Below, piece by piece: positions 25,907 to 34,558 of a stretch of 36,086 nucleotides of DNA. The translations under genes were made by a program, and so were the position numbers. Origin of the DNA: Rhizobacter sp. (lineage in GTDB: Bacteria; Pseudomonadota; Gammaproteobacteria; Burkholderiales; Burkholderiaceae_C). Under the pieces are notes generated by a model, which saw only the letters and a list, made by a program, of their open reading frames with translations, did no database searches and was not told where the DNA came from. Numbering within the stretch: position 1 is the stretch's first letter; each line of letters starts with the position of its first letter. The stretch is taken from NCBI GenBank assembly GCA_021732645.1, contig JAKFUQ010000058.1, positions 1-36,086 on the forward strand, in the 5' to 3' direction.

Positions 25907-26662
25907 TCAACCAGCGTGTCGATCCGCTCCATTCGCTTCGTCGGGCACGAACACGTAGCCCACCCCCCACACCGTCTGGATGTAGCGCGGCTGGGCCGGG
26001 TCGGGCTCGATCATCTTGCGCAGGCGCGAGATCTGCACATCGAGACTGCGGTCGAAGGGCTCGAACTCACGGCCGCGCGCCAGCTGCGCCAGCTTGTCGC
26101 GCGACAGCGGCTGGCGCGGGTGGCGCACCAGGGCCTTCAGCATGGAGAACTCGCCCGTGGTCAGCGCGATCTGCTCGCCTTCCTTCGACAGCCGGCGCAG
26201 TGCCAGGTCGAATTCGAACGGGCCGAAGGTCACGGTCATGGCTTCTTTGGCAGGCGCGCCGGGCGCTTCCAGCGACGGCCTGCGGCGCAGCACCGCATGG
26301 ATGCGTGCCAGCAGCTCGCGCGGGTTGAACGGCTTGGGCAGGTAGTCGTCGGCACCGACTTCCAGGCCGACGATGCGGTCCACGTCTTCCACCTTGGCGG
26401 TCAGCATGATGATCGGTGTCGCGTCGTTGGCAGCGCGCAGCCGACGGCAGATGGACAGACCGTCTTCGCCGGGCAGCATCAGGTCGAGCACGATCAGGTC
26501 GATGGTCTCCCGCGTCAGCACACGATTCAGCGCCTTGGAGTCCTCGGCCAGCAGCACTTCGAAGCCTTCTTGCATCAGGTAGCGGCGCAGCAGGTCGCGG
26601 ATGCGCGCGTCATCGTCAACGACAACGATGCGATCAGCGCGCGGGGAGGGGGCAGCGTTCAT
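25907..26662 (-). CDS. ompR: OmpR-family response regulator
   Basis: A 251-aa regulator. The receiver has an acidic pocket (VVDDDAR), phospho-acceptor Asp60 (LIVLDLMLPG), Thr in MLTAK and Lys110 (DDYLPKPF). A winged-helix DNA-binding domain occupies about residues 140-240, with FEPFDRSLDVQISRLRKMIE and IQTVWGVGYVF near the end. The sequence is strongly OmpR-like and the gene is followed by an EnvZ-like kinase. GGAGAG lies 4 bases before ATG 26662. A TGTTACA dyad just upstream may be its own binding site. Confidence 0.9.
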   Translation of the reverse strand: MNAAPSPRADRIVVVDDDARIRDLLRRYLMQEGFEVLLAEDSKALNRVLTRETIDLIVLDLMLPGEDGLSICRRLRAANDATPIIMLTAKVEDVDRIVGLEVGADDYLPKPFNPRELLARIHAVLRRRPSLEAPGAPAKEAMTVTFGPFEFDLALRRLSKEGEQIALTTGEFSMLKALVRHPRQPLSRDKLAQLARGREFEPFDRSLDVQISRLRKMIEPDPAQPRYIQTVWGVGYVFVPDEANGADRHAG

Positions 26663-26672
26663 GTCACTCTCC

Positions 26673-26745
26673 AATATGTAACAAGCGAGATTCTGCGGGC
26701 CTGTGCAGCCCGTTCGGCACGGCTCTGACATCCTGTTACAAATAT
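26673..26745. promoter_or_regulatory. Divergent regulatory region with inverted TGTTACA motifs
   Basis: TGTTACATATT reads on the minus strand at 26683-26673 and TGTTACAAATAT on the plus strand at 26734-26745, about 50 bases apart and facing their respective genes. GTTACA-type half-sites resemble DNA elements bound by OmpR in enterobacteria. The region separates the minus-strand ompR-like operon from the plus-strand SIMPL gene and is clearly more AT-rich than its surroundings. Confidence 0.4.
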
Positions 26746-26849
26746 CCGAGCCGCTGCCGTGCGCTGTGGCACGACCCGGCGTCATCGAGTGTGTCGCGGG
26801 CTGCGTTAGCCTGCGTGGGCGCAGTCCGCGCTGGCCACCCGTGCTCACC

Positions 26850-27599
26850 ATGAATTCCATTTGCCCACGTCCGTTGTGTTCACCCCGTGCGTCTCACCGC
26901 CTGCGTTCGGCGGTGGCGGTTGGCGTTGCGGCGCTGCTGACCACCGCAGCGCTGGCTGCCGAGCCGGCCGTACCCACCGGTGTGGTGGCACTGACGGCCT
27001 CGGCACGCATCGAGGTGACGCGTGATCTGATGTCGGTCACGCTGTCGACCACGCGCGAAGGCGCCGATGCCAGCACGGTGCAGGCTGCGCTGAAGCAGGC
27101 GCTGGACGCCGCCTTGCTCGAAGCCCGCGGTGTGGCGCGCGCGGGTCAGATCGATGTGCGCACGGGTAACTTTTCGATGTACCCGCGCTACTCGAACAAG
27201 GGACAGCTCAACGGCTGGCAGGGCTCGACCGAGCTGGTGATCGAAGGCCGTGACCTGCAGGGCATCGGCAAGTTGGCCGGGCGCATCCAGTCGATGTCGA
27301 TCGCCCGTGTGGCGCAAGGCTTGTCGCCAGAGCAGCGCGAAAAGGCCGAAAGCGGCGTCACCGCGCAGGCCATCGCGCGCTACCGCGCCCAGGCTGCCGA
27401 GGTCACCCGGCAGTTCGGCTATGCCAGCTATGCGGTGCGCGAAGTCAGCGTCAACAGCAACGAACAGGGCGGTGGGCACGAGCCGATGTTGATGCGGGCG
27501 AAGGTGTTCTCGGAGGCCGCCGATGCGCCGCTGCCGGTCGAGGCCGGTCTGACCAGCGTGTCGGTGACGGTCAGCGGCACGGTGCAGATGCTGAAGTGA
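26850..27599 (+). CDS. Exported SIMPL-domain (DUF541) protein
   Basis: A 249-aa protein with a Sec-type signal: a basic start, the hydrophobic stretch AVAVGVAALLTTAALA, and cleavage probably after LAA. The mature part is SIMPL-like, with ASARIEVTRDLMSVTLSTTREG, then YPRYSNKGQLNGWQGSTELVIEG and a C-terminal VSVTVSGTVQM strand. Family members are periplasmic or outer-membrane proteins of unclear function; some assemble into rings. ATG at 26850 is chosen because it directly precedes the signal peptide, while the open frame starting at 26703 is not protein-like. The shared upstream region with ompR suggests common control. Confidence 0.85.
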   Translation: MNSICPRPLCSPRASHRLRSAVAVGVAALLTTAALAAEPAVPTGVVALTASARIEVTRDLMSVTLSTTREGADASTVQAALKQALDAALLEARGVARAGQIDVRTGNFSMYPRYSNKGQLNGWQGSTELVIEGRDLQGIGKLAGRIQSMSIARVAQGLSPEQREKAESGVTAQAIARYRAQAAEVTRQFGYASYAVREVSVNSNEQGGGHEPMLMRAKVFSEAADAPLPVEAGLTSVSVTVSGTVQMLK

Positions 27600-27659
27600 C
27601 CACCCGCAGCGAGGATGCAACTTCGCGCCTGCGATGAAGGGCATTGATACGATGCCTTG

Positions 27660-28532
27660 ATGACTGCGCCTCGCTTGCACCATGTGCCCTGCCTGAATTC
27701 GACCGGGCTGCACCGTGTCGCCTACTGGGAATGGGGCGACCCAAACAACCCGCGCGTGCTGGTGTGCGTGCACGGCCTGACCCGGCAGGGCCGCGACTTC
27801 GATGTGCTGGCCGCAGCGATGAGCGACCGCTACCGCGTGGTCTGCCCCGACATCGCAGGCCGTGGTGAATCTGACCGCCTGCCGAACCCGCAGGAGTACG
27901 TGGTGCCGCGGTATGCGGCCGACATGATCACGCTGCTGGCGCGCGTCAACGCCGAGACGGTGCACTGGGTCGGCACCTCGATGGGCGGGCTGATCGGGAT
28001 GGTGGTGGCCTCGCTCGCACCGCAGCCGCTGGTGTCGAAACTGGTGATGAACGACGTCGGCCCGGTGCTCCCGCCGCAGGCGATCGCGCGCATCGGCGCC
28101 TACCTCGGCCTGCCGATGCGCTGGGACAGTGTCGAGCAGGCCGCCGATTACCTGTGGACCATCTCGAAGAGCTTCGGCCCGCACACTCCAGCGCAGTGGC
28201 TGGCGCTGACCCGCCCGATGCTGCGGCCGGCTGATGATCGTGGCTGGCGTCTGCACTACGACCCGGCGATCGCGATCCCCTTCCAGACCTCGACGCCGGA
28301 GTCGGCCGCGGCCTTCGAGGCCTCGCTGTGGGCTGCGTATGACGCGGTGAGGTGCCCGACCTTGCTGCTGCGCGGCGCCGATTCCGACCTGCTGACCCCC
28401 GAGCATGCGCAACAGATGACCCAGCGCGGCCCACGCGCTCGCTTGCATCAGTTTGCCGGCGTCGGCCACGCGCCGACCCTGATCGCCGATGACCAGGTGC
28501 AGCAGGTGCGGGAGTTCCTGCTGGCAGCATGA
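27660..28532 (+). CDS. Alpha/beta hydrolase
   Basis: A 290-aa alpha/beta-fold hydrolase. The oxyanion region is VCVHGLTRQGRDF. The nucleophile is Ser107 in GTSMGG, the acid is Asp241 or Asp243 in RGADSDLL, and the base is His270 in GVGHAPTL. No signal peptide is present, so it is cytoplasmic. The substrate cannot be predicted; relatives include esterases and haloperoxidase-like enzymes. The stop overlaps the relA start as ATGA, an arrangement that couples its translation to the stringent-response enzyme. Confidence 0.88.
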   Translation: MTAPRLHHVPCLNSTGLHRVAYWEWGDPNNPRVLVCVHGLTRQGRDFDVLAAAMSDRYRVVCPDIAGRGESDRLPNPQEYVVPRYAADMITLLARVNAETVHWVGTSMGGLIGMVVASLAPQPLVSKLVMNDVGPVLPPQAIARIGAYLGLPMRWDSVEQAADYLWTISKSFGPHTPAQWLALTRPMLRPADDRGWRLHYDPAIAIPFQTSTPESAAAFEASLWAAYDAVRCPTLLLRGADSDLLTPEHAQQMTQRGPRARLHQFAGVGHAPTLIADDQVQQVREFLLAA

Positions 28533-30829
28533 AGACTGGCGTTTCGTCTGCGCGTGCGAACGCGGCGACCATCGTTTCGCTGACCGAGGTGGATCCGGCC
28601 GATCGGTTGGCGGAGTCTGCTGCGCCTGATGACAAGGCACACAGCGCAGACAACGCGGCACAGGTGCAGCGCGCCCGCGCGTTTGCCGAGCCCTTGCTGG
28701 CAGGCCAGCCGCTGGACACCGGGGAAGACGCGCTCGAACACGCCGACGGTGTTGCCGACATCCTCGAAGGCATAGGCGCCGCGCCATCGATGCGCGCTGC
28801 CGCCTACCTGGTCTATGCCGGTGACTACCTGCAAAAGCCCGAAGAGGTTGTCACGAAGGCCTTCGGCGCGTCGCACGCCAGCCTGGTGATGCACACCCGC
28901 AAGCTGGTGCAGATCCAGCGCGCGGCGCGCGAAGCAAAGGTCGATGGCGAACAACGCGCGCAGCAGACCGAGCGGGTGCGCAAGATGCTGCTGGCCTTCT
29001 CGCGCGACCTGCGGGTGGTGCTGTTGCGGCTGGCCTCGCGGCTGCAAACGCTGCGCCATTTCGCAGCCTGCAAACAGCCGTGCCCCGAAGCGCTGGCGCG
29101 CGAATCGATGCAGGTGTTCGCGCCGCTCGCCAACCGGCTGGGCATCTGGCAGATCAAGTGGGAAATCGAGGACCTGGCCTTCCGCTTCTTGCAGCCTGCA
29201 CAGTACAAGACGGTCGCGAAGCTGCTCGACGAAAAACGCATCGAGCGCGAACAACAGGTGGAATCCTTCCGCCAGTGGCTGGCCGATCGGCTTCACGACC
29301 ACGGCATCTCCGCCGAAGTGCAGGGCCGGCCGAAGCACCTCTACAGCATCTGGAAGAAGATGCAGGGCAAGGGCCTGGGCTTCGACCGCGTGCTGGATGT
29401 GCGGGCACTGCGCGTCATCGTGGCCGACGTACCGGCCTGCTACGCCGCGCTGGGCCTGGTGCACGAGCTGCTGCCGCCGGTGGCCGATGAGTTCGACGAC
29501 TACATCGCGCGGCCCAAGCCGAACGGCTACCAGTCGCTGCACACGGTGGTGCAGGGCGATGCCGCGCAGCCGATCGAGGTGCAGATCCGCACGCGGGCGA
29601 TGCACGAGCACGCCGAACACGGCGTGGCCGCCCACTGGGCCTACAAGGAGGCGGGCGTCAAGGGCTACGCCGGTGCAGTGGCGGCCGATTCCGATTTCGA
29701 TGCGCAGCTGGCCGAGGCCCGCAAGAGCGTGCTGCGCCAGCTGCTGGCGTGGGAGCGTGACTTCATCGGGCAGGAGCAAGCGTCCGACGCGCAGACCGCT
29801 GCGGACACTGCGGCCACCTTCGATGACCGCATCTACGTCTTCACGCCGCAGGCCGCCATCGTCGAACTGACGGCCGGCGCGACGCCGATCGACTTTGCGT
29901 ATGCGGTGCACACCGACCTCGGACACCGCTGCCGCGGCGCGAAGGTCGATGGCGCGATGGTGCCGCTGAACACACCGTTGAAAAACGGTCAGACCGTCGA
30001 GGTCACGGTGACCAAGGAGGGAGGGCCTTCCATGGACTGGCTGAACGCGGAGCTGGGTTATCTGCAAAGTCCGCGCTCCAAGGCCAAGGTGCGTGCCTGG
30101 TTCAACGTGCGGGCGCAGGCCGAAACCATCGCGCGCGGCCGCGAGGCGGTCGAGAAGCTGCTGCAGCGCATCGGCAAGACGGCGGTGAAGCTCGATGACC
30201 TGGCCGCGCAGTTGGGCTTCCGCCAGGCCGATGCGCTGTTCGAGGTGGTCGGCAAGGACGAGTTCTCGCTGCGCACCATCGAGACGCTGCTGAAACCGCC
30301 GGAGCCGCTGCCCTCGGTCGATGAGGTGATTGCGCTGCGCAAAGCCCGACCCGAAGGCGAGTCGCCGAAGGGCGGTGTGCTGGTGGTCGGTGTCGAATCG
30401 CTGCTGACGACTTTGTCGCGCTGCTGTCGTCCGGCGCCGCCGGACGCGATCGGCGGCTACGTCACGCGCGGCAAGGGCGTGGCGATCCACCGCAGCGGCT
30501 GCAGCAACTTCAAGCAGATGGCGCAGCGCTTGCCCGAACGCGTGATCAGCGTGGCCTGGGGGGCGCCGCGTGGCGGCAAGGACGCGCTGTACCCGGTCGA
30601 TGTGGTGGTGGAGGCGGCCGACCGCCACGGGCTGTTGCGCGACATCTCCGAGGTGTTCTCGAAAGACCGGATGAACGTCACCGGCGTGAAGACCCAGTCG
30701 GTGCGTGACAGCAGCGGTGGCACCGCGTTCATGACCTTCACCGTCGAGGTGGCCGACGCCGCGAGGCTGGCGCAGGTGCTGCGGGTGGTGGCACAGATCG
30801 TCAGCGTGCGGGCGGTGCGCCGCAAATAG
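28529..30829 (+). CDS. relA: RelA-type (p)ppGpp synthetase
   Basis: A 766-aa long RelA/SpoT homologue. The N-terminal hydrolase domain is degenerate: where active enzymes have HDxxED, this one reads VYAGDYL. It should therefore only make, not break, (p)ppGpp. The synthetase domain has GRPKHLYSIWKKMQ and the G-loop ARPKPNGYQSLHTVV. A TGS domain (RIYVFTPQAAIVELTAGATP), a Cys-containing region (SRCCRPAPPDAIGGY) and a C-terminal ACT domain (HGLLRDISEVFSKDRMNV) complete the RelA plan for ribosome-dependent activation. The start overlaps the hydrolase stop. Assignment as RelA rather than SpoT rests on the dead hydrolase centre. Confidence 0.93.
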   Translation: MKTGVSSARANAATIVSLTEVDPADRLAESAAPDDKAHSADNAAQVQRARAFAEPLLAGQPLDTGEDALEHADGVADILEGIGAAPSMRAAAYLVYAGDYLQKPEEVVTKAFGASHASLVMHTRKLVQIQRAAREAKVDGEQRAQQTERVRKMLLAFSRDLRVVLLRLASRLQTLRHFAACKQPCPEALARESMQVFAPLANRLGIWQIKWEIEDLAFRFLQPAQYKTVAKLLDEKRIEREQQVESFRQWLADRLHDHGISAEVQGRPKHLYSIWKKMQGKGLGFDRVLDVRALRVIVADVPACYAALGLVHELLPPVADEFDDYIARPKPNGYQSLHTVVQGDAAQPIEVQIRTRAMHEHAEHGVAAHWAYKEAGVKGYAGAVAADSDFDAQLAEARKSVLRQLLAWERDFIGQEQASDAQTAADTAATFDDRIYVFTPQAAIVELTAGATPIDFAYAVHTDLGHRCRGAKVDGAMVPLNTPLKNGQTVEVTVTKEGGPSMDWLNAELGYLQSPRSKAKVRAWFNVRAQAETIARGREAVEKLLQRIGKTAVKLDDLAAQLGFRQADALFEVVGKDEFSLRTIETLLKPPEPLPSVDEVIALRKARPEGESPKGGVLVVGVESLLTTLSRCCRPAPPDAIGGYVTRGKGVAIHRSGCSNFKQMAQRLPERVISVAWGAPRGGKDALYPVDVVVEAADRHGLLRDISEVFSKDRMNVTGVKTQSVRDSSGGTAFMTFTVEVADAARLAQVLRVVAQIVSVRAVRRK

Positions 30830-30918
30830 CGTCAGCCGGTCACGGCGCGGATTGGCGGGTCGGCACCCTGCTTTTTGGGGCATCGCGCCCACGGTGTGTC
30901 CTGAAAATTAAGCGATCC

Positions 30919-31542
30919 ATGGACGCCATGCACATCGACGACCAGGCGCGGGTGCCCTTCCTGCGCGGCGCTGCGGCCCTGCTTGCCCTGGTGGGCTGCG
31001 CCGCGATGGCGGCTACCGGACTGGCGGGCGCACCCGATGCGATGACAACGGCGCCCGGCGCGATCCCCGGTTATGCGCGGCCGCACATACGGCCCTTGCT
31101 GCGCGACGAGGAGCGCCAAGCGGCGCTGCAAGTGGGCAAGCGGCTGCGCGCCATGGATGCCGCCACCGTGGCCGCTGTGGCGCAATCGCTGCTGCCGGTG
31201 GTCATCACCTTCCCAACACCGTCCGACACGGAGCCAGAGAACCCCGCCGCAGCCACCGCCGCGAACACTCCGGTCAAGGCAGTGGTGATCGCCGATCCCC
31301 CCGTCGTCTATGCCCTGGCGACCCACATCACTCGCACGCGCATTGCGTCGGAATTGCGACAGCAACTGATGGGCTCCAGTGTCACCGTGGGTGAACTGCC
31401 CGGCACCCCGCGCACCGAGCTGATGCAAGTCGGCGAAGGCTGGCGCGCAGTGGTGTGGCCGTTTGCCACCGAGCGCGATGCCGACAAGGCCCGCCACCTG
31501 CTTGCCGAGCGCGGCATACGCACGGAGCTGCTGAAGTTCTGA
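30919..31542 (+). CDS. Small exported protein with C-terminal SPOR-like region
   Basis: A 207-aa protein. Residues 17-38 form a hydrophobic stretch containing LVGC, which fits a lipobox, but the N-terminus has acidic residues and could instead be a membrane anchor. The middle is Ala/Pro-rich. The last 50 residues (LMQVGEGWRAVVWPFATERDADKARHLL and on) resemble the second half of a SPOR domain. A role at the cell wall is therefore possible. It starts 90 bases after relA and is followed by tRNA-Val. The gene is plausible but not a recognised family. Confidence 0.65.
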   Translation: MDAMHIDDQARVPFLRGAAALLALVGCAAMAATGLAGAPDAMTTAPGAIPGYARPHIRPLLRDEERQAALQVGKRLRAMDAATVAAVAQSLLPVVITFPTPSDTEPENPAAATAANTPVKAVVIADPPVVYALATHITRTRIASELRQQLMGSSVTVGELPGTPRTELMQVGEGWRAVVWPFATERDADKARHLLAERGIRTELLKF

Positions 31543-31566
31543 GCCCAATTTGCCCGCGAGGGCTGC

Positions 31567-31572
31567 TATAGT
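31567..31572 (+). promoter_or_regulatory. Probable -10 box for tRNA-Val
   Basis: TATAGT lies 12 bases before the mature tRNA start, so transcription would begin almost at the tRNA. A recognisable -35 box at the expected 17-base distance is not present; TTGCCC at 31550-31555 is too close. Confidence 0.4.
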
Positions 31573-31584
31573 TTGTGGCTTCGC

Positions 31585-31661
31585 AGGCGCGTAGCTCAGC
31601 TGGTTAGAGCACCACCTTGACATGGTGGGGGTCGATGGTTCGAGTCCATTCGCGCCTACCA
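31585..31661 (+). tRNA. tRNA-Val (anticodon GAC)
   Basis: A 77-base cloverleaf. The acceptor arm AGGCGCG pairs with CGCGCCT. The D arm contains AGCTCAGCTGGTTAGAGC, the anticodon stem CCACC/GGTGG encloses TTGACAT with anticodon GAC, the T loop is GGTTCGAGTCC and CCA is encoded. It is a single tRNA with its own terminator. Confidence 0.97.
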
Positions 31662-31680
31662 AATTCGGTAGGAACAACAA

Positions 31681-31710
31681 GCACTTGGCGGCAACGCCAG
31701 GTGCTTTTTT
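31681..31710 (+). terminator. Intrinsic terminator after tRNA-Val
   Basis: GCACTTGGCG pairs with CGCCAGGTGC (one G-U) around a GCAA tetraloop, followed by six T. It begins 20 bases after the tRNA. Confidence 0.93.
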
Positions 31711-31761
31711 CTGGGCGGCACACGTCTGACCATCGTGGCGCGATGCCGCGGGTACAGATGT

Positions 31762-32568
31762 TTACGCGGCCTCGCTCGCCATCTTGGTTCTGACCGAGGT
31801 TCGGCGCGTCGGCAACACGGCCAAGGTGCCGTCGGCTGCCGCCACGCAACGCAAGCCGATGTCGTAGAGGCGCTCCAGCGCCGAGACGGCCTGCACATTG
31901 GGCGCCATGTCGGCCTGCAGCTGGCCTGCGCCGATGAGCCAGAGCCGGTCGAAGCCGGCGAGGGCCTGGTTGATGTCGTGCAGCACGGCCACCAGGGCGT
32001 GGCCGCGTTCACGGCTGTAGTGCTGCATGGCGTCCATCAGCTCGAACTGCAGGCCGGGGTCGAGCGCCGACAAGGGTTCGTCGACCAGCAGCAAGCCGCC
32101 ACGTGCATCCCACAGCTGCGCGAACACGCGTGCAAGCTGGACGCGGGCCTGCTCGCCGCCAGACAAGGTGTCGAACCGCCGACCCGCGAGGTGGGCCGCT
32201 TGGGCCGCCCGCAAGGCTTGCGTGATGATCGCCGATTGCCCAGGGTCGGGCTCGTGCGCGATGCGGCCGAGCGCCACGACCAGCTCCACCGGCATGCCAA
32301 AGGCCACGGTGTGCGACTGAGGTAGCACTGCGCGGCGCTGGGCCAGGGCGACAGGCCCGTGCGCGGCCAGCGCCATGCCGTCGACGCATACCGTGCCTGC
32401 GTGCGGCCGTCGCTCACCGGCCATCAGCTTGAGCAGCGTGGATTTGCCCGCACCGCTGGGGCCCAGGATGGCGATGCGCTGCCCGGCGTCGACAGTCAGA
32501 TCGAAGGGGCCGAAGTGTCGGCTGGCCAGTTGGGCGCGCACGGATGCCAGCTGCAGCAGTGGGCTCAC
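31762..32568 (-). CDS. hmuV: Haemin ABC transporter ATP-binding protein
   Basis: The 268-aa ATPase drives haem import across the inner membrane. Walker A is GPSGAGKST (residues 36-44), the Q-loop is AVLPQSH, the signature is LSGGEQAR (135-142), Walker B is LLLVDEPLSALD and the switch His is in VLHDI. The start is GTG at 32568, overlapping the permease stop as GTGA. It is the last gene of the haem operon. The FecE/HmuV family assignment comes from sequence and from the upstream hmuS and hmuT genes. Confidence 0.91.
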   Translation of the reverse strand: MSPLLQLASVRAQLASRHFGPFDLTVDAGQRIAILGPSGAGKSTLLKLMAGERRPHAGTVCVDGMALAAHGPVALAQRRAVLPQSHTVAFGMPVELVVALGRIAHEPDPGQSAIITQALRAAQAAHLAGRRFDTLSGGEQARVQLARVFAQLWDARGGLLLVDEPLSALDPGLQFELMDAMQHYSRERGHALVAVLHDINQALAGFDRLWLIGAGQLQADMAPNVQAVSALERLYDIGLRCVAAADGTLAVLPTRRTSVRTKMASEAA

Positions 32569-33647
32569 GCGTGGCCTCCCTGCTGCCGCACCACGCTGCG
32601 CAGCAGAAACAAAAAGCCCGGCCCACCGATCAGCGCGGTGAAGATGCCCACCGGAATTTCGGCCGGGATCGCCACGGTGCGGGCCACCGTGTCGGCCACC
32701 AATAGCAGCAAGGCGCCGGCCACCATGGCCAAGGGCAGCACCCGCCGTTGATCGGCACCGGCCATGCCGCGCACCAGGTGCGGTGCCATCAGGCCGATGA
32801 AGCCGATCAGCCCGCACCAGGCAACGGCCAGCGCACTGAGCAAGGCGACGATGGCGATCAGCCCGGCACGCAGCCGTGGCACGTTCACCCCCACATGCCC
32901 GGCAGCTGCCTCGCCCAAGGCCAGCGCGTTCAAGGCGTGTGCCAACTGGCGTGCGCGCCACGTGCAAAACAACAGTGCGACGCACAGCACGCCCACGACC
33001 AGCCAGTTCGCGCCAGCCAGCGAGCCGAGCGTCCAGAACGTGAGGCTGCGCAGTTGTTCGTCGGTGGCAAGGTAGGAGCACAAACCCACCACCGACATCG
33101 TGATCGCGTTGAGTGCCAGGCCGGTCAGCAGCAGCCCGGTGATCGATCCGGGGGTGAGCCAGCGTGCCATGCGTTCCAGCGCCACGCACACAAGTAACGC
33201 ACCCACGAAGGCCGAAGCTGGCAGCAGCCACATGCGCCAAGCGGGCGGAACGGCCACCTGCGCGCCAGCGAACACGGTCAGCGCCAGCGCGGCGGCACAG
33301 GCTGCGCCACTGGTCACACCCAGCAAGCCGGGGTCCGCCAGGGGGTTGCGAAACAGCCCCTGCGTCAATGCACCGCACAGCCCCAGCGCAGCGCCCACCG
33401 CAGCGGCGAGCAGTGCCCGCGGCAAGCGCAGATGCCACAGCACATGGGCGGCACCACCCATGCCTTCGGCGCGCCACGGCGCCCACCAGTCGTGCGCCGC
33501 CACACGCACGGCGCCGAAGTTCACCGCCATCATCAGGGTGAGCACCAGCGCGAGCAGCAGCAACGCCAGCATCCAGCCACCGCTGAGTTGCTGGCGTGGC
33601 CCGTGCTGCGGCATGAACTGATGGCGCCGCAAGGTGCGCAGATTCAC
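32565..33647 (-). CDS. hmuU: Haemin ABC transporter permease (FecCD family)
   Basis: A 360-aa permease with about nine to ten membrane segments. Family signatures are LRLPRALLAAAVGAALGLCG, RNPLADPGLLGVTSGA and the cytoplasmic coupling loop GFIGLMAPHLVR. It forms the haem channel with HmuV. GTG at 33647 overlaps the hmuT stop as GTGA and is preferred; ATG at 33614 is the alternative and would lose 11 residues with no known function. Confidence 0.92.
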   Translation of the reverse strand: MNLRTLRRHQFMPQHGPRQQLSGGWMLALLLLALVLTLMMAVNFGAVRVAAHDWWAPWRAEGMGGAAHVLWHLRLPRALLAAAVGAALGLCGALTQGLFRNPLADPGLLGVTSGAACAAALALTVFAGAQVAVPPAWRMWLLPASAFVGALLVCVALERMARWLTPGSITGLLLTGLALNAITMSVVGLCSYLATDEQLRSLTFWTLGSLAGANWLVVGVLCVALLFCTWRARQLAHALNALALGEAAAGHVGVNVPRLRAGLIAIVALLSALAVAWCGLIGFIGLMAPHLVRGMAGADQRRVLPLAMVAGALLLLVADTVARTVAIPAEIPVGIFTALIGGPGFLFLLRSVVRQQGGHA

Positions 33648-34558
33648 GTGCTGGCGCCCCGGCCGTAAAGCGCTTGCGCCAGGGCCAGCGTGGCCCGTGG
33701 CAAGCGCGGCCCGAAACCGAGCAGCAGCAGCACGTCGATCGACACCACCCGCCGAGCTCGACCCGCTGGGGTCTGTGCCAGGCCGGGCAGGCGCAGCAGG
33801 CCGTCGATGCCACCGGCAGCCGCCAAGCCCTGATCGGTGACCAGGATCACATCGGGTGCCGCCAGGATGCTGGCTTCGGGCGTCAGGGGCTTGTAGCCCG
33901 TGAAACCATCCTTCGCGTCACCCAATGCATTGATGCCACTGGCGTAGCGGATCATCGCGTCGGCGCCGGTGTCACGCCCGGCCACACGCGCTTGTCCTAT
34001 CGAGTGCGACAGCACGAACAGCACGCGCAAGGCGTTCTTGCCGGTGGGGGCGAGCCGGGTCACCTGCTCGCGTGTGGCGTGCCACTCGTGTTGCAACTGA
34101 CCCGTCAGCACACCCCCCGCGTCAGGCCGACCACTCAGCTCCGCCAGGCGCTGCGTGCGGGCCAGCACGCCTTCGAATCGGTGATCGCCGTCGAGCACGA
34201 CCAGCGGCACGCGCGCCGCTTCGAGTTGGCGCAACACCGCGGGCGGCCCGGCCTCTTCCGACGCGACGATGAGCGTAGGCCGCAGCGACAGCACACCTTC
34301 GGCCGACAGGCTGCGCGCATAGCCCACGCTGGGCAGCGTGCGGGCGACCTCGGGGTAGAGCGAGGTGGTGTCGACGCCGACGAGGTCACCCTGTGCGCCC
34401 AGTTCATAAAGGGTTTCGGTGAGCGCGCCACCGATGCTCACGATCCGCCGTGCGGACGGTGCCGACGATTGAGCCATCGCAGACCCGCCGGCCGCAGCGA
34501 CCCCGGCCGCGCCCGCCCTCAGCAACCACTGGCGACGATCCATGCGCGCTCGGGTCAT
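33644..34558 (-). CDS. hmuT: Periplasmic haemin-binding protein
   Basis: A 304-aa class III binding protein that carries haem from the outer-membrane receptor to HmuUV. The N-terminus has a twin-arginine-like signal (DRRQWLL) and an Ala/Gly-rich stretch ending about AMAQ at residue 30. Tyr80 in VGYARSLSAEG corresponds to the haem-ligand Tyr of ShuT/PhuT-type proteins. The DGFTGYKPLTPEA segment is also family-typical. ATG at 34558 overlaps the hmuS stop as ATGA; the frame upstream of it is not protein-like. Confidence 0.91.
   Translation of the reverse strand: MTRARMDRRQWLLRAGAAGVAAAGGSAMAQSSAPSARRIVSIGGALTETLYELGAQGDLVGVDTTSLYPEVARTLPSVGYARSLSAEGVLSLRPTLIVASEEAGPPAVLRQLEAARVPLVVLDGDHRFEGVLARTQRLAELSGRPDAGGVLTGQLQHEWHATREQVTRLAPTGKNALRVLFVLSHSIGQARVAGRDTGADAMIRYASGINALGDAKDGFTGYKPLTPEASILAAPDVILVTDQGLAAAGGIDGLLRLPGLAQTPAGRARRVVSIDVLLLLGFGPRLPRATLALAQALYGRGAST

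Noticed and set aside
28448-30892. 814-aa open frame antisense to relA
   Set aside because: It lies opposite a clear RelA, has low-complexity His/Arg/Gln composition typical of high-GC shadow frames, and matches no family.
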